Shown here: piece by piece, positions 1-9,945 of the stretch
Layout of the letters: every line of letters begins with the position of its first letter
Numbering within the stretch: the stretch's first letter is position 1
From: an uncultured delta proteobacterium
GTDB taxonomy: Bacteria; Desulfobacterota; Desulfobulbia; Desulfobulbales; Desulfocapsaceae
Assembly (NCBI GenBank): GCA_903901335.1
Contig: CAIUQR010000111.1
Coordinates: forward strand, 1-64,000
Reading direction: 5' to 3'
DNA length: 64,000 nt
Made by a program: the position numbers and the translations under genes
Notes under the pieces: model-generated
What the model was told of the DNA's origin: nothing
Seen by the model: only the letters and a program-made list of their open reading frames with translations
Database searches by the model: none

Positions 1-138
1 AATAATTTGCAATGTGTGTGCCTACATATTTCAATCGCATCCTAACACTCATGTCTCGCACTATGTTGTTTTCACAAATAATATTTTTGACGCTGTAGCG
101 AAATAGAGCATTTTTATGCCTACTGGCCGCAAACGCAA

Positions 139-335
139 GTAAAGGAGAACGCGGATATCTCCATCCTGTTCTTCGCGGTATTTATGGCCAAGCTCGGGGA
201 AATCGCTCAGAAGCTGAGCTTTGTCATAGATGCCGGAAACGACTTTCTCGGCAGGGAAGGGTTATCTTGCGCAATGTATTCGTAGATTTCTCTGAGTCAT
301 TGTTCGGCTTCATGTGACCATCTTATTTTTTCCAT
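139..335 (-). pseudogene. Broken RelE/ParE-family toxin
   Basis: Reading leftwards from an ATG at 335, the frame begins MEKIRWSHEAEQ and then meets a TGA at 299-297 where this family normally has a Trp or similar residue. Family-like sequence continues (REIYEYIAQDNPS), then shifts to another frame and runs on with AEKVVSGIYDKAQLLSDFPE and RVLLY, which is typical of RelE/ParE toxins. The usual C-terminal GHYRIVY-type strand and catalytic end are missing. The ATG overlaps the end of the antitoxin gene by 13 nt, as expected of a toxin-antitoxin operon. One nonsense change, one frameshift and loss of the C-terminus make an active toxin very unlikely. Confidence 0.75.
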
Positions 336-514
336 GCTCTGATCCGGCCAGCCATTTCACCATTCGAGATTACTCGACCGGCACGGACATCTTCCAGCCC
401 ACGGTCAACCATCTTTGCGAAGGCCAATTCCCTCATGATCTCGTCGTATGTGGCATCTTCCGGCTGCGATAAAACAACCTTCGTGATCTTCTCTTTTGCT
501 GTTTGTATCTGCAT
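323..514 (-). CDS. Small antitoxin-like protein (63 aa)
   Basis: This is the first gene of a RelE/ParE-type toxin-antitoxin operon. The ATG at 514 is chosen because AAGGA lies about 10 nt upstream; the frame stays open further upstream but without similar support. The protein is short and charged, starting MQIQTAKEKITKVV and ending GEMAGRIRAWKK, a pattern common in small antitoxins paired with ParE-like toxins. Its stop codon lies inside the start of the toxin relic. The role, neutralising the toxin and repressing the operon, is inferred from context. With the toxin broken it is probably a free-standing leftover. Assignment to a named antitoxin family is uncertain. Confidence 0.6.
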   Translation of the reverse strand: MQIQTAKEKITKVVLSQPEDATYDEIMRELAFAKMVDRGLEDVRAGRVISNGEMAGRIRAWKK

Positions 515-823
515 AGTGGAAATATCCTTGTTCGTTGGAGGTACGGCAGGCTTCAACCGAAAGCCAGTATCTTGAATTTTGCCGACAATTCCGCCCTTGG
601 TTTTCCATAAAAAGCGATCGATGTTGATTTCCAGAGCGTCAGCAAGCTTGACGAAGACAGTCATTATCAGCACAGAAACCCTTCTTGTATGTTGCTTGTG
701 CCCCTGGCACCAGACAACAACTTTATTGTTACAAGGTCGTCCCCGCAACTAGAAATAAGCAGATACAGTGTTGGAGTCAATTTTCGATTGTCGGAAGCGA
801 GATTTTCCAGCAACAGGATGCAT
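515..823. other. Gap with possible relic of an HTH regulator
   Basis: There is no intact gene here. On the minus strand, in the frame of the antitoxin, the stretch around 565-665 reads VFVKLADALEINIDRFL. This resembles the last helices of an XRE-type DNA-binding domain. It lacks the recognition helix and any start with a ribosome-binding site, so I read it as a weak relic at most. Confidence 0.3.
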
Positions 824-2035
824 CTATCTCCCGGTAAGGAAATATAAAATCAGTCCTGCAAGCTGGAGAGAAAACATCAGTCCGAACCCGGCCTGAAAAC
901 CGGCAGGCGAGAGCATGCCTTCGACCGAGTGTGAGTATATTCCGATAATCGCACCGATCGCCCATTGACCACCAAAGGCGGTGATAAAAACGAGTAGATT
1001 GACGGCGGTGATCACCCGGCCCGACAGATGGACGGGAAAGGATTGAGACAGAGCTGAGTAGGCGATAATACTGGCAGTTCCCAGAAAACCAAAGGACAAC
1101 CAGAGCGGGACGGCCCAGTCCGCAGGTCCTGTGATCAGCAGCAGTTGAACCACCATAAAGAGCGCCATGCCGGTGACGGCGGTCGTCGCAACCGGCACCC
1201 CTTTTCGGCTGATCTTCTCGGTCAGACTGCCCAGAAGAATAAAGCCCGCCACCATCGCAACAGCTACCCAAAAAAGGACCCCGGCCACCGCCGGACGTTC
1301 CAGGTGTAGGACATGAGTGAGCCATGGTCCGGCCCAGAGCCCCTGGATGGCGAGAAAGGTCGCCTGTGACATGGTAGTCAACGGCGCGATACGCCAGAAT
1401 TTCCTGCTCGTAAAGACTTCACTGATACCGCGCATTTGACTTTGCAGACTCTCCCGTCCGGATGCAGTCTCTTTTTCGGGGACAACGAGAAAAACAGCGC
1501 CTGCGATCAGCAGCGTTAGAATGCCAAGGCCTGCAAATACCCCGCGCCAATTGGTATACTGCAGCGAAATTTCTACCGGCGATGTTGCGACCAGGGCGCC
1601 GAGACCACCGGCGGCCATCTGGAAGCCATTGACCAGCGGCCATTTTTCCCGCGGAAACCACAGGGTATACGCCTTGAAGGCGGCCATCAGGCAGGAAGAG
1701 ACGCCAAAACCGATCAACGCCCGGCCCACAACCAGCCCGGCAAGACCTTCCGCCCTGGAAAACAGAAAGGTCCCGAGACCTGCAAAGAGAAGCAGCAGTG
1801 ACTCGACTTTTCTTGGTCCGAAACGGTCCAGAAGAACGCCCAGCGGCAGCTGGAAAGCGGCAAACGAGATGAAATAGACTGCGGTCAGCATGCCCAGCGC
1901 CGACGGACCGACTCCGATATCCGCCATCAGGTCGGGTGCGATCACGGCATTCACTACCCGGAAGATGTAGGAGAGGAAATAACCGGCGGCAAAGGGCAGA
2001 AACACCCGGAAGAGCTTCAGGGATATGGCAGACAT
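824..2035 (-). CDS. MFS transporter, 12-TM
   Basis: This is a major facilitator superfamily protein of 403 residues in the inner membrane. About twelve hydrophobic segments are visible. The MFS loop 2-3 signature appears as GVLLDRFGPRKVE, and the central loop between the two six-helix halves sits near residues 190-215 (PEKETASGRESLQ). The substrate cannot be read from sequence. The fold resembles organic-acid and drug-type MFS members. It is transcribed away from the ABC importer, with about 350 nt of shared upstream DNA between them. Neither neighbour points to a substrate. Confidence 0.8.
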   Translation of the reverse strand: MSAISLKLFRVFLPFAAGYFLSYIFRVVNAVIAPDLMADIGVGPSALGMLTAVYFISFAAFQLPLGVLLDRFGPRKVESLLLLFAGLGTFLFSRAEGLAGLVVGRALIGFGVSSCLMAAFKAYTLWFPREKWPLVNGFQMAAGGLGALVATSPVEISLQYTNWRGVFAGLGILTLLIAGAVFLVVPEKETASGRESLQSQMRGISEVFTSRKFWRIAPLTTMSQATFLAIQGLWAGPWLTHVLHLERPAVAGVLFWVAVAMVAGFILLGSLTEKISRKGVPVATTAVTGMALFMVVQLLLITGPADWAVPLWLSFGFLGTASIIAYSALSQSFPVHLSGRVITAVNLLVFITAFGGQWAIGAIIGIYSHSVEGMLSPAGFQAGFGLMFSLQLAGLILYFLTGR

Positions 2036-2382
2036 ATCGTTTTACTGAATATTTTACCGAATAAAGGAAAATGGTTGGAGCTGGTCCAAAAGACAGGTTT
2101 CATGTGCTCCTCCTTCGAGGTGGATCAAATTGCTTCGAGTTTACCACAGCCTGCTTCTGAAATCGACTTCAATGATGTGCGCTTACATCCTTGAATTCAG
2201 GAATGTTGTGATTGCAACTCAATTCAAAAAAATAACGCGACGGCAGTACATACTCTGCTTGACCTTTTCGCCATGAATGGGTTAGCATCACTCTCCAGAA
2301 ACGTTATGTGCGAGAAGCTTTCTAGGGATGTTTGTGTATAAACCGATCATCTTGTTCTTTCAAATTGAAAAGGAGTGCCTCG
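2036..2382. other. Divergent upstream region of MFS and ABC-importer genes
   Basis: This 347-nt gap separates divergent genes and should hold both promoters. The best plus-strand candidate is TTGACC at 2259-2264 and TAGCAT at 2283-2288 with an 18-nt spacer; the -10 match is weak. AAGGAG just before 2383 is the ribosome-binding site of the binding-protein gene. I see no sigma-54 site and no small gene. Confidence 0.35.
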
Positions 2383-3606
2383 ATGAAAAAGACGTTGATT
2401 ACGCTGTTGTTGCTGGGCATGTCGGCTGTTCCTGTATTTGCTGCAGATACCATCAAGATTGCCATCACCGGCCCCTTTACCGGCGGTTCCGCGCCGATGG
2501 GTGCTTCGATGCGCGATGGCGCCAAGGTTGCGATCACCGAGATCAATGCCGGTGGTGGAATCAGCGTGGCCGGCAAAAAAATGCAGATTGAAGTGATTGA
2601 ACGTGATGACGAGGCCAAGAACGACCGTGGCGCGCTGATCGCCCAGGAACTGGCCTCCATGAACGATCTTTCCGGTGTCATCGGTACGGTGAATACCGGC
2701 GTCGTCCTTGCAGGAGACAAGCATTTCCAGGAAAAAGGCATTACCAAAATCATAACCCCCGCCGCAGGCTCCGCCTCCATGACCCAGTGGAGCAAGGCCG
2801 GTGTGGCGGATCTGTCAATCTTCCGCTTTGCCGCCCATGACGGCATCCAGTCCGAAATGGTGGTCGAAGAGGCGATCAACCGGAAATTGACCAAGGTGGC
2901 AATCATGTACGATTCCACCAATTATGGGGTGTCCGGCCGGGATGACATGATGGAGCAGATCAAGAAACAGGGGAACAAACTGGAAGTGGTTGCCTCCGAA
3001 AAATTCAACATCGGCGACAAGGACATGACAGCCCAGTTGCTGCGCGCTAAATCTGCCGGCGCCCAGGCAGTCCTGATCTGGGGTATCGGTCCGGAGCTGG
3101 CCGCCTTTGCCAACGGTATGGCAAAAATGGAGATGAAAGTTCCTCTTATCGGCGGCTGGACGCTTTCCATGTCCAACTTTATCGATAACGCCGGTAAAAA
3201 CGGTAACGGGACCCTGATGCCGCAGACCTTTATCGAAGAGGCCATTACACCCAAGGCCAAGACGTTCATTGACAGCTATCACAAGGCCTATAACGTTGAC
3301 CGTATTGCATCCCCGGTATCCGCTGCCCAAGGATATGATGCGGTCTACATCTTTGCGGCCGCGATCAAACAGGCGCAAAGCACCGATACCAAAAAAATCA
3401 AAGAAGCCCTTGAGGATCTGCGCGACCCCGTGGACGGTGTGATTGCCACCTGGAAGCATCCTTTCAGCAAGTGGAATCCGGCTGATGAAACTACACATGA
3501 GGCCTTCCGTCGCGAGCAGGTCGTCATGGGCATGGTCCAGGATGGACATGTGGTATTCGGCAATGACGCCGATCGCAAGCGTCTTATCAAAAACGCATCC
3601 AAATAA
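2383..3606 (+). CDS. Periplasmic branched-chain-amino-acid-type binding protein
   Basis: This is the solute-binding subunit of an ABC importer, type I periplasmic fold of the LivK family (Peripla_BP_6). The ATG at 2383 is chosen because AGGAG lies about 8 nt upstream and a signal peptide, MKKTLITLLLLGMSAVPVFA, follows directly; earlier starts would bury it. The mature protein opens with the family's IKIAITGPFTGGSAPMG strand and has the conserved GAKVAITEINAGGG segment. Its 407-residue length is normal. It heads an operon with two permease domains and two ATPases. Members of this family also bind amides, urea or aromatic acids, so branched-chain amino acids are only the default guess. Confidence 0.85.
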   Translation: MKKTLITLLLLGMSAVPVFAADTIKIAITGPFTGGSAPMGASMRDGAKVAITEINAGGGISVAGKKMQIEVIERDDEAKNDRGALIAQELASMNDLSGVIGTVNTGVVLAGDKHFQEKGITKIITPAAGSASMTQWSKAGVADLSIFRFAAHDGIQSEMVVEEAINRKLTKVAIMYDSTNYGVSGRDDMMEQIKKQGNKLEVVASEKFNIGDKDMTAQLLRAKSAGAQAVLIWGIGPELAAFANGMAKMEMKVPLIGGWTLSMSNFIDNAGKNGNGTLMPQTFIEEAITPKAKTFIDSYHKAYNVDRIASPVSAAQGYDAVYIFAAAIKQAQSTDTKKIKEALEDLRDPVDGVIATWKHPFSKWNPADETTHEAFRREQVVMGMVQDGHVVFGNDADRKRLIKNASK

Positions 3607-3660
3607 GGCCAACCTGATTGTGCGGGGCCATCACCCTGCACAATCAACAAAAATCCCGCT

Positions 3661-4539
3661 ATGAATTTACTTATCATTGCTCAGATGGCTGTGAGCGGTG
3701 CGATGATGGGCCTGGTGTACGCCCTTATCGCCTATGGTTTCCAGCTTACTTTCTCAACCAGCAAGAGCATCAATTTTGGCCAGGGTGAACTGGTGATGGT
3801 GTCTGCTTTCTTCAGCCTGACTCTGCTCAACTGGGGCGTCCCCTACTGGCTGATGGTACCCGGCGGACTGCTGTTCGGCGTGGTCCTCGGGCTGGCCGTC
3901 GAGCGTGCCGGTGTCCGCCTTGCCTTGGAACAAAAGAGCGAGGGCTGGATTCTCCTGACCATTATCATCGGGCTGCTGTTTTTTTCCGCTGCCGAGAATA
4001 TCTGGGGCCGCGATGATCGTCCGTTTCCGACTCCCATCTCCTCGGATGCCATGCGGTTTTTAGGCGTCAGCATTACGCCGCTGGAGATCTCCGTCGCCAT
4101 CGGCGTCTTTACCGTGATGGGCGCAATTGAATTATTTAAACGCAAGACCCTTCTGGGTAAGGCCTTTGAGGCGGTATCTGCGGACCGCGATGCCGCCGAA
4201 TTGATGGGAATTTCCGCCACCCGCACGGTTATGCTCTCGTATGGCCTGTCCGGGATGGTGGCGGCAATGGCCGGAATTCTTGTCTCGCCGATTACCACCG
4301 TCGGGCCGACCATGGCCTCAGCCTTGATTCTGAAGGCCTTTTCGGTGGCAGTGGTGGCCGGTCTCGATTCCGGCTTCGGGGTAGTTGTCGTCGGTATTTT
4401 CCTGGGGGCTCTGGAGAGTCTGACCAGCTTTTATCTGGGCAGCGGCTGGCGTGAGGCACCCGGACTGATCCTGCTCATTCTGGCCCTGGCCGTCCGTCCG
4501 AACGGTGTATTCGGCAAGGCCAGTATTCGCAAGGTTTAA
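3661..4539 (+). CDS. ABC importer permease, LivH type
   Basis: This 292-residue inner-membrane permease has about eight hydrophobic segments and the conserved N-terminal motif of the LivH branch (GLVYALIAYGFQLTFSTSKSINFGQGEL). The cytoplasmic coupling segment typical of these permeases is present around AFEAVSADRDAAELMGI. It pairs with the LivM-type domain of the next gene to form the pore. It lies 54 nt after the binding-protein gene and 41 nt before the fused permease/ATPase, so one transcript is likely. No strong ribosome-binding site precedes the ATG. Confidence 0.87.
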   Translation: MNLLIIAQMAVSGAMMGLVYALIAYGFQLTFSTSKSINFGQGELVMVSAFFSLTLLNWGVPYWLMVPGGLLFGVVLGLAVERAGVRLALEQKSEGWILLTIIIGLLFFSAAENIWGRDDRPFPTPISSDAMRFLGVSITPLEISVAIGVFTVMGAIELFKRKTLLGKAFEAVSADRDAAELMGISATRTVMLSYGLSGMVAAMAGILVSPITTVGPTMASALILKAFSVAVVAGLDSGFGVVVVGIFLGALESLTSFYLGSGWREAPGLILLILALAVRPNGVFGKASIRKV

Positions 4540-4580
4540 GAGGTTTTTATGCAATCATTAACATTCAGACCCGACGGATC

Positions 4581-6521
4581 ATGTTAAAACGACTGTTGTT
4601 TGTTCAAGGAACCGAGATCATAGCGCTTTTGCTGCTCGCCGCCATACCGCTCACGGTGAGCAATTCCTATGTCCTCGGCTTGCTGACTCTGCTGGCCATC
4701 TATGGGATTCTGCTGATCGGACTGGATGTGACCGTGGGATATCTGGGCCAGGTAAATCTTGCCCATGCCGCCTTTCTCGGACTTGGCGCCTATGCCGCCG
4801 GTTTGAGCGTCTCACTGCTGGGTTTCGGAATGTTGAGTGCGCTTGCCTTCAGCATGTTGGTGGGTATGACTCTGGGCGGCCTTTTAGCTTTTCCGGCGTT
4901 ACGTCTGGAGGGCCCGCAGTTTGCCCTGGCGACCTTGAGTTTCTCAGCCCTCAGTGTGACCATTCTGAATGAATGGGAAACACTGACCGGCGGCGCGCAG
5001 GGTCTGCATGTGAGCCGCCCTATATTTTTCGGCCATACAGTAAATGCTCAGGGGTTTTACTGGCTGTGCTTGATTCTTCTGGCCCTGGTCTGGATGGCGA
5101 TGCGCAATCTGCTTTCCTCGCAATGGGGCCGCGCCTTTGAAGCCCTGCGCGACAGTCCGATCGCAACAGATGCTATGGGTGTAGGGACCTATCGTCACAA
5201 GGTGGCGGGCTTTGCGCTGGGGTCGGCGCTCGGCAGTCTGGCCGGCGGGCTCTATGCTTTTAACTTCCAATACTTGCAGCCGCAAGGTTTTACCTACGAA
5301 CTGATGGTCATCCTGTTGCTGGGGGTGGTCCTGGGCGGCCGCAAGAGTCTGTGGGGCGCTTTTTTCGGCGCGTCCCTGATCGCTCTTCTGCCTAATCTGC
5401 TGTCGAACCGGTTCCTGTTTTTAGTCATTTCCGCAGTCGGCCTGCTGGCAGCTCTGGGAGCGGGGATACGGGGGCTGATGAAAAAAACGACCAGGCCGTT
5501 TCAGGCCCTGGCTCCGATTGTTGCCATGTGTCTGCTTGTGGTAGGAGGGCTGTTTGTGAAAAACACCGAGGACTGGCGGAAGGCAATTTTTGCCCTGATG
5601 CTGTTCTCGGTCGTGGTCGGGTTGCCCGAGGGCCTGATGGGCTTTGCCTCCCGGTTTCTGACCCAGCTGTTTCACATCGATCCGCCTGCGCTGCCTCCTG
5701 CAAGTGCCCTTGATAAGGTGCTTCCGGCAAAGACAGTGGACGGCGGACCGCTTCTGAAGTTACAGGGCCTGAAGCGCTATTTCGGCGGGGTCAAGGCCGT
5801 TGACGGGATTTCCATCATGGTGCAATCCGGCCAGATCCATGGTTTGATCGGCCCCAACGGATCGGGTAAGAGTACCGCTGTAAATGTCATTTCCGGACTG
5901 TATTCCCCCACAGCCGGAACGATGCTCCTGCATGACCGGCCCTTACCCGGAGGCATGTTCAAGGTGGCGCTGACCGGTATTTCACGAACCTTTCAGAACC
6001 TGCAGCTCTTCAGCGAATTATCCGCCCTGGACAACGTCATGGTCGCCATGAAAGGGGTGTACCGCTCCCCTCTGCCGCTGGTGTTGATGGGGCTGGCCAA
6101 AGGAGAGGAAAAACGGGCTCAGGCTGATTCCCTGGCCCTTCTGGAACTGGTCAATCTCAAAGATGATGCCCGCATCAGCGCCAAGGACCTGCCTTATGGG
6201 GACCAGCGTTTTCTGGAGATCGCCAGGGCTCTGGCGCGTAAACCGGAACTGCTGATTCTGGACGAACCCGCAGCGGGACTTGCTCTTCCCGACGTCATCA
6301 AACTGGTGGACATCATCCGGAGCATCCATGAGCGAGGCATTACCATTATCCTCATCGAACATCATATGGATGTGGTGAGCGAACTCTGCGATGTGGTGAC
6401 GGTGCTGGATGGCGGCAGGGTGATCGCGGAGGGTTCCGCTGCAGAGGTGAAACGTGACCCCAAGGTTATCGAGGCTTATCTGGGGACTGAAAATGTTGCA
6501 GTCACTGCAGATGTTGTTTAA
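4581..6521 (+). CDS. Fused LivM-type permease and LivG-type ATPase
   Basis: This one 646-residue chain carries two subunits that are usually separate. Residues 1-370 are a LivM-like permease with many hydrophobic helices and the conserved TVGYLGQVNLAHAAFLGLGAYA segment near the N-terminus. An Ala/Pro-rich linker around 380-390 leads into an ABC ATPase. Its Walker A, GPNGSGKST, is near 424; the signature-like YGDQRFLEIARAL is near 537; Walker B, LLILDEP, is near 560; the switch His lies in IEHHMD. The LivG hallmark, YG(D/Q)QR in place of LSGGQ, is present. The fusion fixes a 1:1 ratio of the two subunits. It is otherwise a standard part of the operon. Confidence 0.9.
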   Translation: MLKRLLFVQGTEIIALLLLAAIPLTVSNSYVLGLLTLLAIYGILLIGLDVTVGYLGQVNLAHAAFLGLGAYAAGLSVSLLGFGMLSALAFSMLVGMTLGGLLAFPALRLEGPQFALATLSFSALSVTILNEWETLTGGAQGLHVSRPIFFGHTVNAQGFYWLCLILLALVWMAMRNLLSSQWGRAFEALRDSPIATDAMGVGTYRHKVAGFALGSALGSLAGGLYAFNFQYLQPQGFTYELMVILLLGVVLGGRKSLWGAFFGASLIALLPNLLSNRFLFLVISAVGLLAALGAGIRGLMKKTTRPFQALAPIVAMCLLVVGGLFVKNTEDWRKAIFALMLFSVVVGLPEGLMGFASRFLTQLFHIDPPALPPASALDKVLPAKTVDGGPLLKLQGLKRYFGGVKAVDGISIMVQSGQIHGLIGPNGSGKSTAVNVISGLYSPTAGTMLLHDRPLPGGMFKVALTGISRTFQNLQLFSELSALDNVMVAMKGVYRSPLPLVLMGLAKGEEKRAQADSLALLELVNLKDDARISAKDLPYGDQRFLEIARALARKPELLILDEPAAGLALPDVIKLVDIIRSIHERGITIILIEHHMDVVSELCDVVTVLDGGRVIAEGSAAEVKRDPKVIEAYLGTENVAVTADVV

Positions 6522-6539
6522 TACGCGAGAGATATAAAG

Positions 6540-7256
6540 ATGTTAGTCGTAGAAAATCTATATGCGGGTTACGGCACCAGCAAGGTTCTGACGGGAGCTT
6601 CATTGGAGGTGGGGCAGGGCAGGGTGGTGGCTCTGATCGGCGCCAACGGAGCCGGCAAGACTACCACCATGCGCGCCATCTCGGGGATGCTGAAGCCGGA
6701 CAAGGGGCGCGTTCTGTTGGACGGAAAACCGGTGCAGGGTCAGGACGCCTCCCGGATTGCCAGGCTGGGCCTTGCCCATGCACCGGAAGGCCGCAAGGTT
6801 TTCGGACCGCTGTCGACAGAAGACAACCTGTTGCTCGGGGCCTATAGCCGCCTGCCTCTATTTTTCGGCTTCCGGTCCAGATCCGCTCCCGACCTCGAAA
6901 AAGTGTACGACCTGTTTCCGCTCCTCAAGGAACGACGGCTCCAGTCGGCAGGAACATTATCCGGGGGCGAGCAGCAGATGCTTGCCATCGGCAGGGCACT
7001 GATGGCCAACCCCAAGATCATGCTGCTGGATGAACCATCCATGGGGCTTGCGCCGGTCATCGTCCAGGAGGTCTTTGCCACCATCCGGCGCCTGAAAACG
7101 TCCGGAATCACTCTGCTGCTGGTGGAACAATTTGCCAAAAGCGCCCTGGAAGTAGCGGATTACGCCTATGTAATGGAGCGAGGCCGTGTCGTCGCCGAAG
7201 GCACACCCGCCGAGCTGCACAAAGACAAGCGAGTGCTTGCAGCCTATCTTGGGTGA
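6540..7256 (+). CDS. livF: ABC importer ATPase, LivF type
   Basis: This is the second nucleotide-binding subunit of the importer, 238 residues, the normal LivF length. Walker A is GANGAGKTT near residue 34, the ABC signature LSGGEQQM is near 140, and Walker B is IMLLDEPSMGLAP. The LivF-typical phrase HAPEGRKVFGPLSTEDNL precedes the signature. It forms an ATPase heterodimer with the LivG-like half of the preceding fusion protein. The gene starts 18 nt after the fusion gene, so it is cotranscribed and closes the operon. Confidence 0.9.
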   Translation: MLVVENLYAGYGTSKVLTGASLEVGQGRVVALIGANGAGKTTTMRAISGMLKPDKGRVLLDGKPVQGQDASRIARLGLAHAPEGRKVFGPLSTEDNLLLGAYSRLPLFFGFRSRSAPDLEKVYDLFPLLKERRLQSAGTLSGGEQQMLAIGRALMANPKIMLLDEPSMGLAPVIVQEVFATIRRLKTSGITLLLVEQFAKSALEVADYAYVMERGRVVAEGTPAELHKDKRVLAAYLG

Positions 7257-7380
7257 TTTCAGCCTTCACTGGTGAAGCTCTTAATCCACGATAAACAGCT
7301 TTGCGCCGACTGCCGTTGATGACCGATGAGGTTCAGCATTATCTGCATCCCGATAAATCAACTAATAAGGAAAAATTACC

Positions 7381-7983
7381 ATGGAGATTGACCCATTGGA
7401 AACCATTGAGAAGCTCGATGAATCTCGCACCAATGATCGGGCTGTTATGCGCCTGAATACAATTGTCGCAATTACGGTCGCGATTCTCGCCACCTTCATG
7501 GGTATCTGCAAAGTCAAAGATGACAATATCGTCCAGAACATGCAACAGGCGCAGGCCAACAAACTTGATCATTGGGCGTATTATCAGGCCCGTAATATTC
7601 GTGAGGATGTAGCCAAGGCGACCCTGGTGCAGTTGCGGCTGAGTGCAGCCGGATCTCCTGCAGACCATGCGCGCTATCAGCCGGCGATTGATACCTATGA
7701 AAAAATGGCGGCTGATCAAAACAAGAAAAAAGAGGAGCTAAAGGCGTTGGCCGAGCAGGATCAAAAAGATTACGATGCCTTGAATTTCCGGGACGATCAG
7801 TTCGATTTGTCAGATGCGCTGATTGCAATTGCGATTTCGTTGCTGGCCGTGACGGCGTTAACCCACTTGCGCTGGCTGTATCTGATTTCATTGGTGCCTA
7901 CTGGATTTGGCATCTTGATGGGCTTGTCGGGATTGCTTGAATGGTCAATTCACCCGGCGTTCTTGATTCGTTTATTATCATGA
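7381..7983 (+). CDS. DUF4337-like membrane protein
   Basis: This 200-residue protein matches the architecture of DUF4337 proteins. There is a transmembrane helix near residues 25-43, a long charged and probably coiled-coil segment with NKLDHWAYYQARNIRE (a family hallmark), and two further hydrophobic helices from about 140 to the C-terminus. AAGGA lies about 10 nt before the ATG. No biochemical role is known for the family. It stands alone between the importer operon and the convergent amt gene, and ends in a strong hairpin. Confidence 0.72.
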   Translation: MEIDPLETIEKLDESRTNDRAVMRLNTIVAITVAILATFMGICKVKDDNIVQNMQQAQANKLDHWAYYQARNIREDVAKATLVQLRLSAAGSPADHARYQPAIDTYEKMAADQNKKKEELKALAEQDQKDYDALNFRDDQFDLSDALIAIAISLLAVTALTHLRWLYLISLVPTGFGILMGLSGLLEWSIHPAFLIRLLS

Positions 7984-8020
7984 CACGAATACACCCGCCT
8001 CCAGGGGTGTATTCGTGTTT
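7983..8020. terminator. Convergent-gene hairpin terminator
   Basis: A 14-bp perfect inverted repeat, ACACGAATACACCC (7983-7996) and its complement (8005-8018), with an 8-nt loop, sits exactly between the stops of the DUF4337 gene and amt. The U-tract is short (TTT), so it may work in both directions but less than ideally. Confidence 0.7.
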
Positions 8021-8027
8021 GAGTGTA

Positions 8028-9425
8028 TCAATATTTATATGCAGACTCGCCATGGCTTGAGGTATCGAGACCTTCCCGTTCTTCTTCTTCCGTCATCCGC
8101 AGGCCGATGACCAGGTCTACCAGTTTGTAGGCGACAACCGAAACAAGACCGGACCAGACAATGGTGGTGCCGATGGCCCAGAGCTGACTGATCACCTGGG
8201 CGCTGGTCGAATACTCACCGACCTTGTTGGCCACATAGTCATAGACACCTGCGCCGCCGAGATCAGGGTTCGCAAACACGCCGGTCAGAAGCGCACCGAG
8301 CATACCACCAACACCATGGACACCGAACACATCGAGGGCATCGTCAGCACCGAGCATACGTTTAAGTCCATTCACACCCCAGAGGCAGATCACACCGGCA
8401 AGCAAACCGATAACGAGAGCCCCACCGATACCGACAAAACCACAGGCCGGGGTAATCGCTACCAGACCCGCTACAGCACCCGATGCCGCACCGAGCATGG
8501 ACGGCTTTCCTTTCAGCATCCATTCCATGGAAAGCCATGATAAAGCTGCAGCAGCTGTTGCGGTCATGGTGTTGCCGAAGGCAAGGGCAGCCATGCCGTT
8601 TGCCTCAAGATTGGAACCGGCATTGAAACCGAACCAGCCGACCCAGAGAAGAGAGGCACCGACCATGGTCATGGTCAAGCTGTGCGGGGCCATGGATTCC
8701 TTACCGTAACCGACACGTTTACCCACCATAAAGGCACCGATCAGACCGGCAATGGCTGCATTGATATGGACTACCGTACCCCCGGCAAAGTCAATCGCCC
8801 CTTTCTGAAAGAGAAAGCCTGCCGTAGCCCCAGCTGTCGCCCCTGCGGCAGCATCGGTGTACGCATCAGGGCCGGCCCAGTACCAGACCATGTGGGCGAT
8901 CGGCAGGTAGGCGAAGGTGAACCACAGGGCAATAAATGCCAGCACTGCGGAGAATTTCATGCGCTCGGCAAAGGCGCCGAGAATCAAGGCCGGTGTGATG
9001 GCCGCGAAGGTGGCCTGAAAAAAGACATAGATCAATTCCGGGATGACGACACCCTTCGTGAAGGTTGCGGCCACGGAATCGGGGGTTATCCCTTTGAGCA
9101 AGATCTTGCTGAAACCGCCGAAAAAGGCATTGCCTTCGGTAAAGGCCAGGCTATAACCATAGATAACCCACAGCACCATACAAAGAGAAAACACGGTGAA
9201 CACCTGCATCAACACGGAAAGCATGTTCTTGGTCCGGACCAGACCGCCGTAAAAAAGGGCCAGACCGGGAATGGTCATAAGTGATACCAGAACGGTGGCC
9301 ACGATCATCCAGGAGGTGTCCCCTTTGTTGGGGACAAGGGCATCTGCAGCGAAGGCATCGCCTGAGAGAATAACGACAAACATCACCGTGACAATGGTGA
9401 AGAGAAATGCTAATGATTTTTTCAT
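8028..9425 (-). CDS. amt: Ammonium transporter
   Basis: This is an Amt/MEP/Rh-family ammonium channel-transporter in the inner membrane. The ATG at 9425 is preceded by AGGGAG and directly followed by a signal peptide (MKKSLAFLFTIVTVM...AFA), as in many bacterial Amt proteins, giving 465 residues. About eleven further membrane helices follow. Family motifs are visible: PGLALFYGGLVRTKN, the pore-lining HMVWYWAGPDAY region, and DALDVFGVHGVGG with the twin-histidine-region His. It lies 34 nt after glnK on the same strand, the classic pairing in which GlnK plugs the channel when nitrogen is plentiful. Confidence 0.95.
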   Translation of the reverse strand: MKKSLAFLFTIVTVMFVVILSGDAFAADALVPNKGDTSWMIVATVLVSLMTIPGLALFYGGLVRTKNMLSVLMQVFTVFSLCMVLWVIYGYSLAFTEGNAFFGGFSKILLKGITPDSVAATFTKGVVIPELIYVFFQATFAAITPALILGAFAERMKFSAVLAFIALWFTFAYLPIAHMVWYWAGPDAYTDAAAGATAGATAGFLFQKGAIDFAGGTVVHINAAIAGLIGAFMVGKRVGYGKESMAPHSLTMTMVGASLLWVGWFGFNAGSNLEANGMAALAFGNTMTATAAAALSWLSMEWMLKGKPSMLGAASGAVAGLVAITPACGFVGIGGALVIGLLAGVICLWGVNGLKRMLGADDALDVFGVHGVGGMLGALLTGVFANPDLGGAGVYDYVANKVGEYSTSAQVISQLWAIGTTIVWSGLVSVVAYKLVDLVIGLRMTEEEEREGLDTSSHGESAYKY

Positions 9426-9440
9426 GATGGTGCTCCCTAA

Positions 9441-9945
<505 letters not shown>

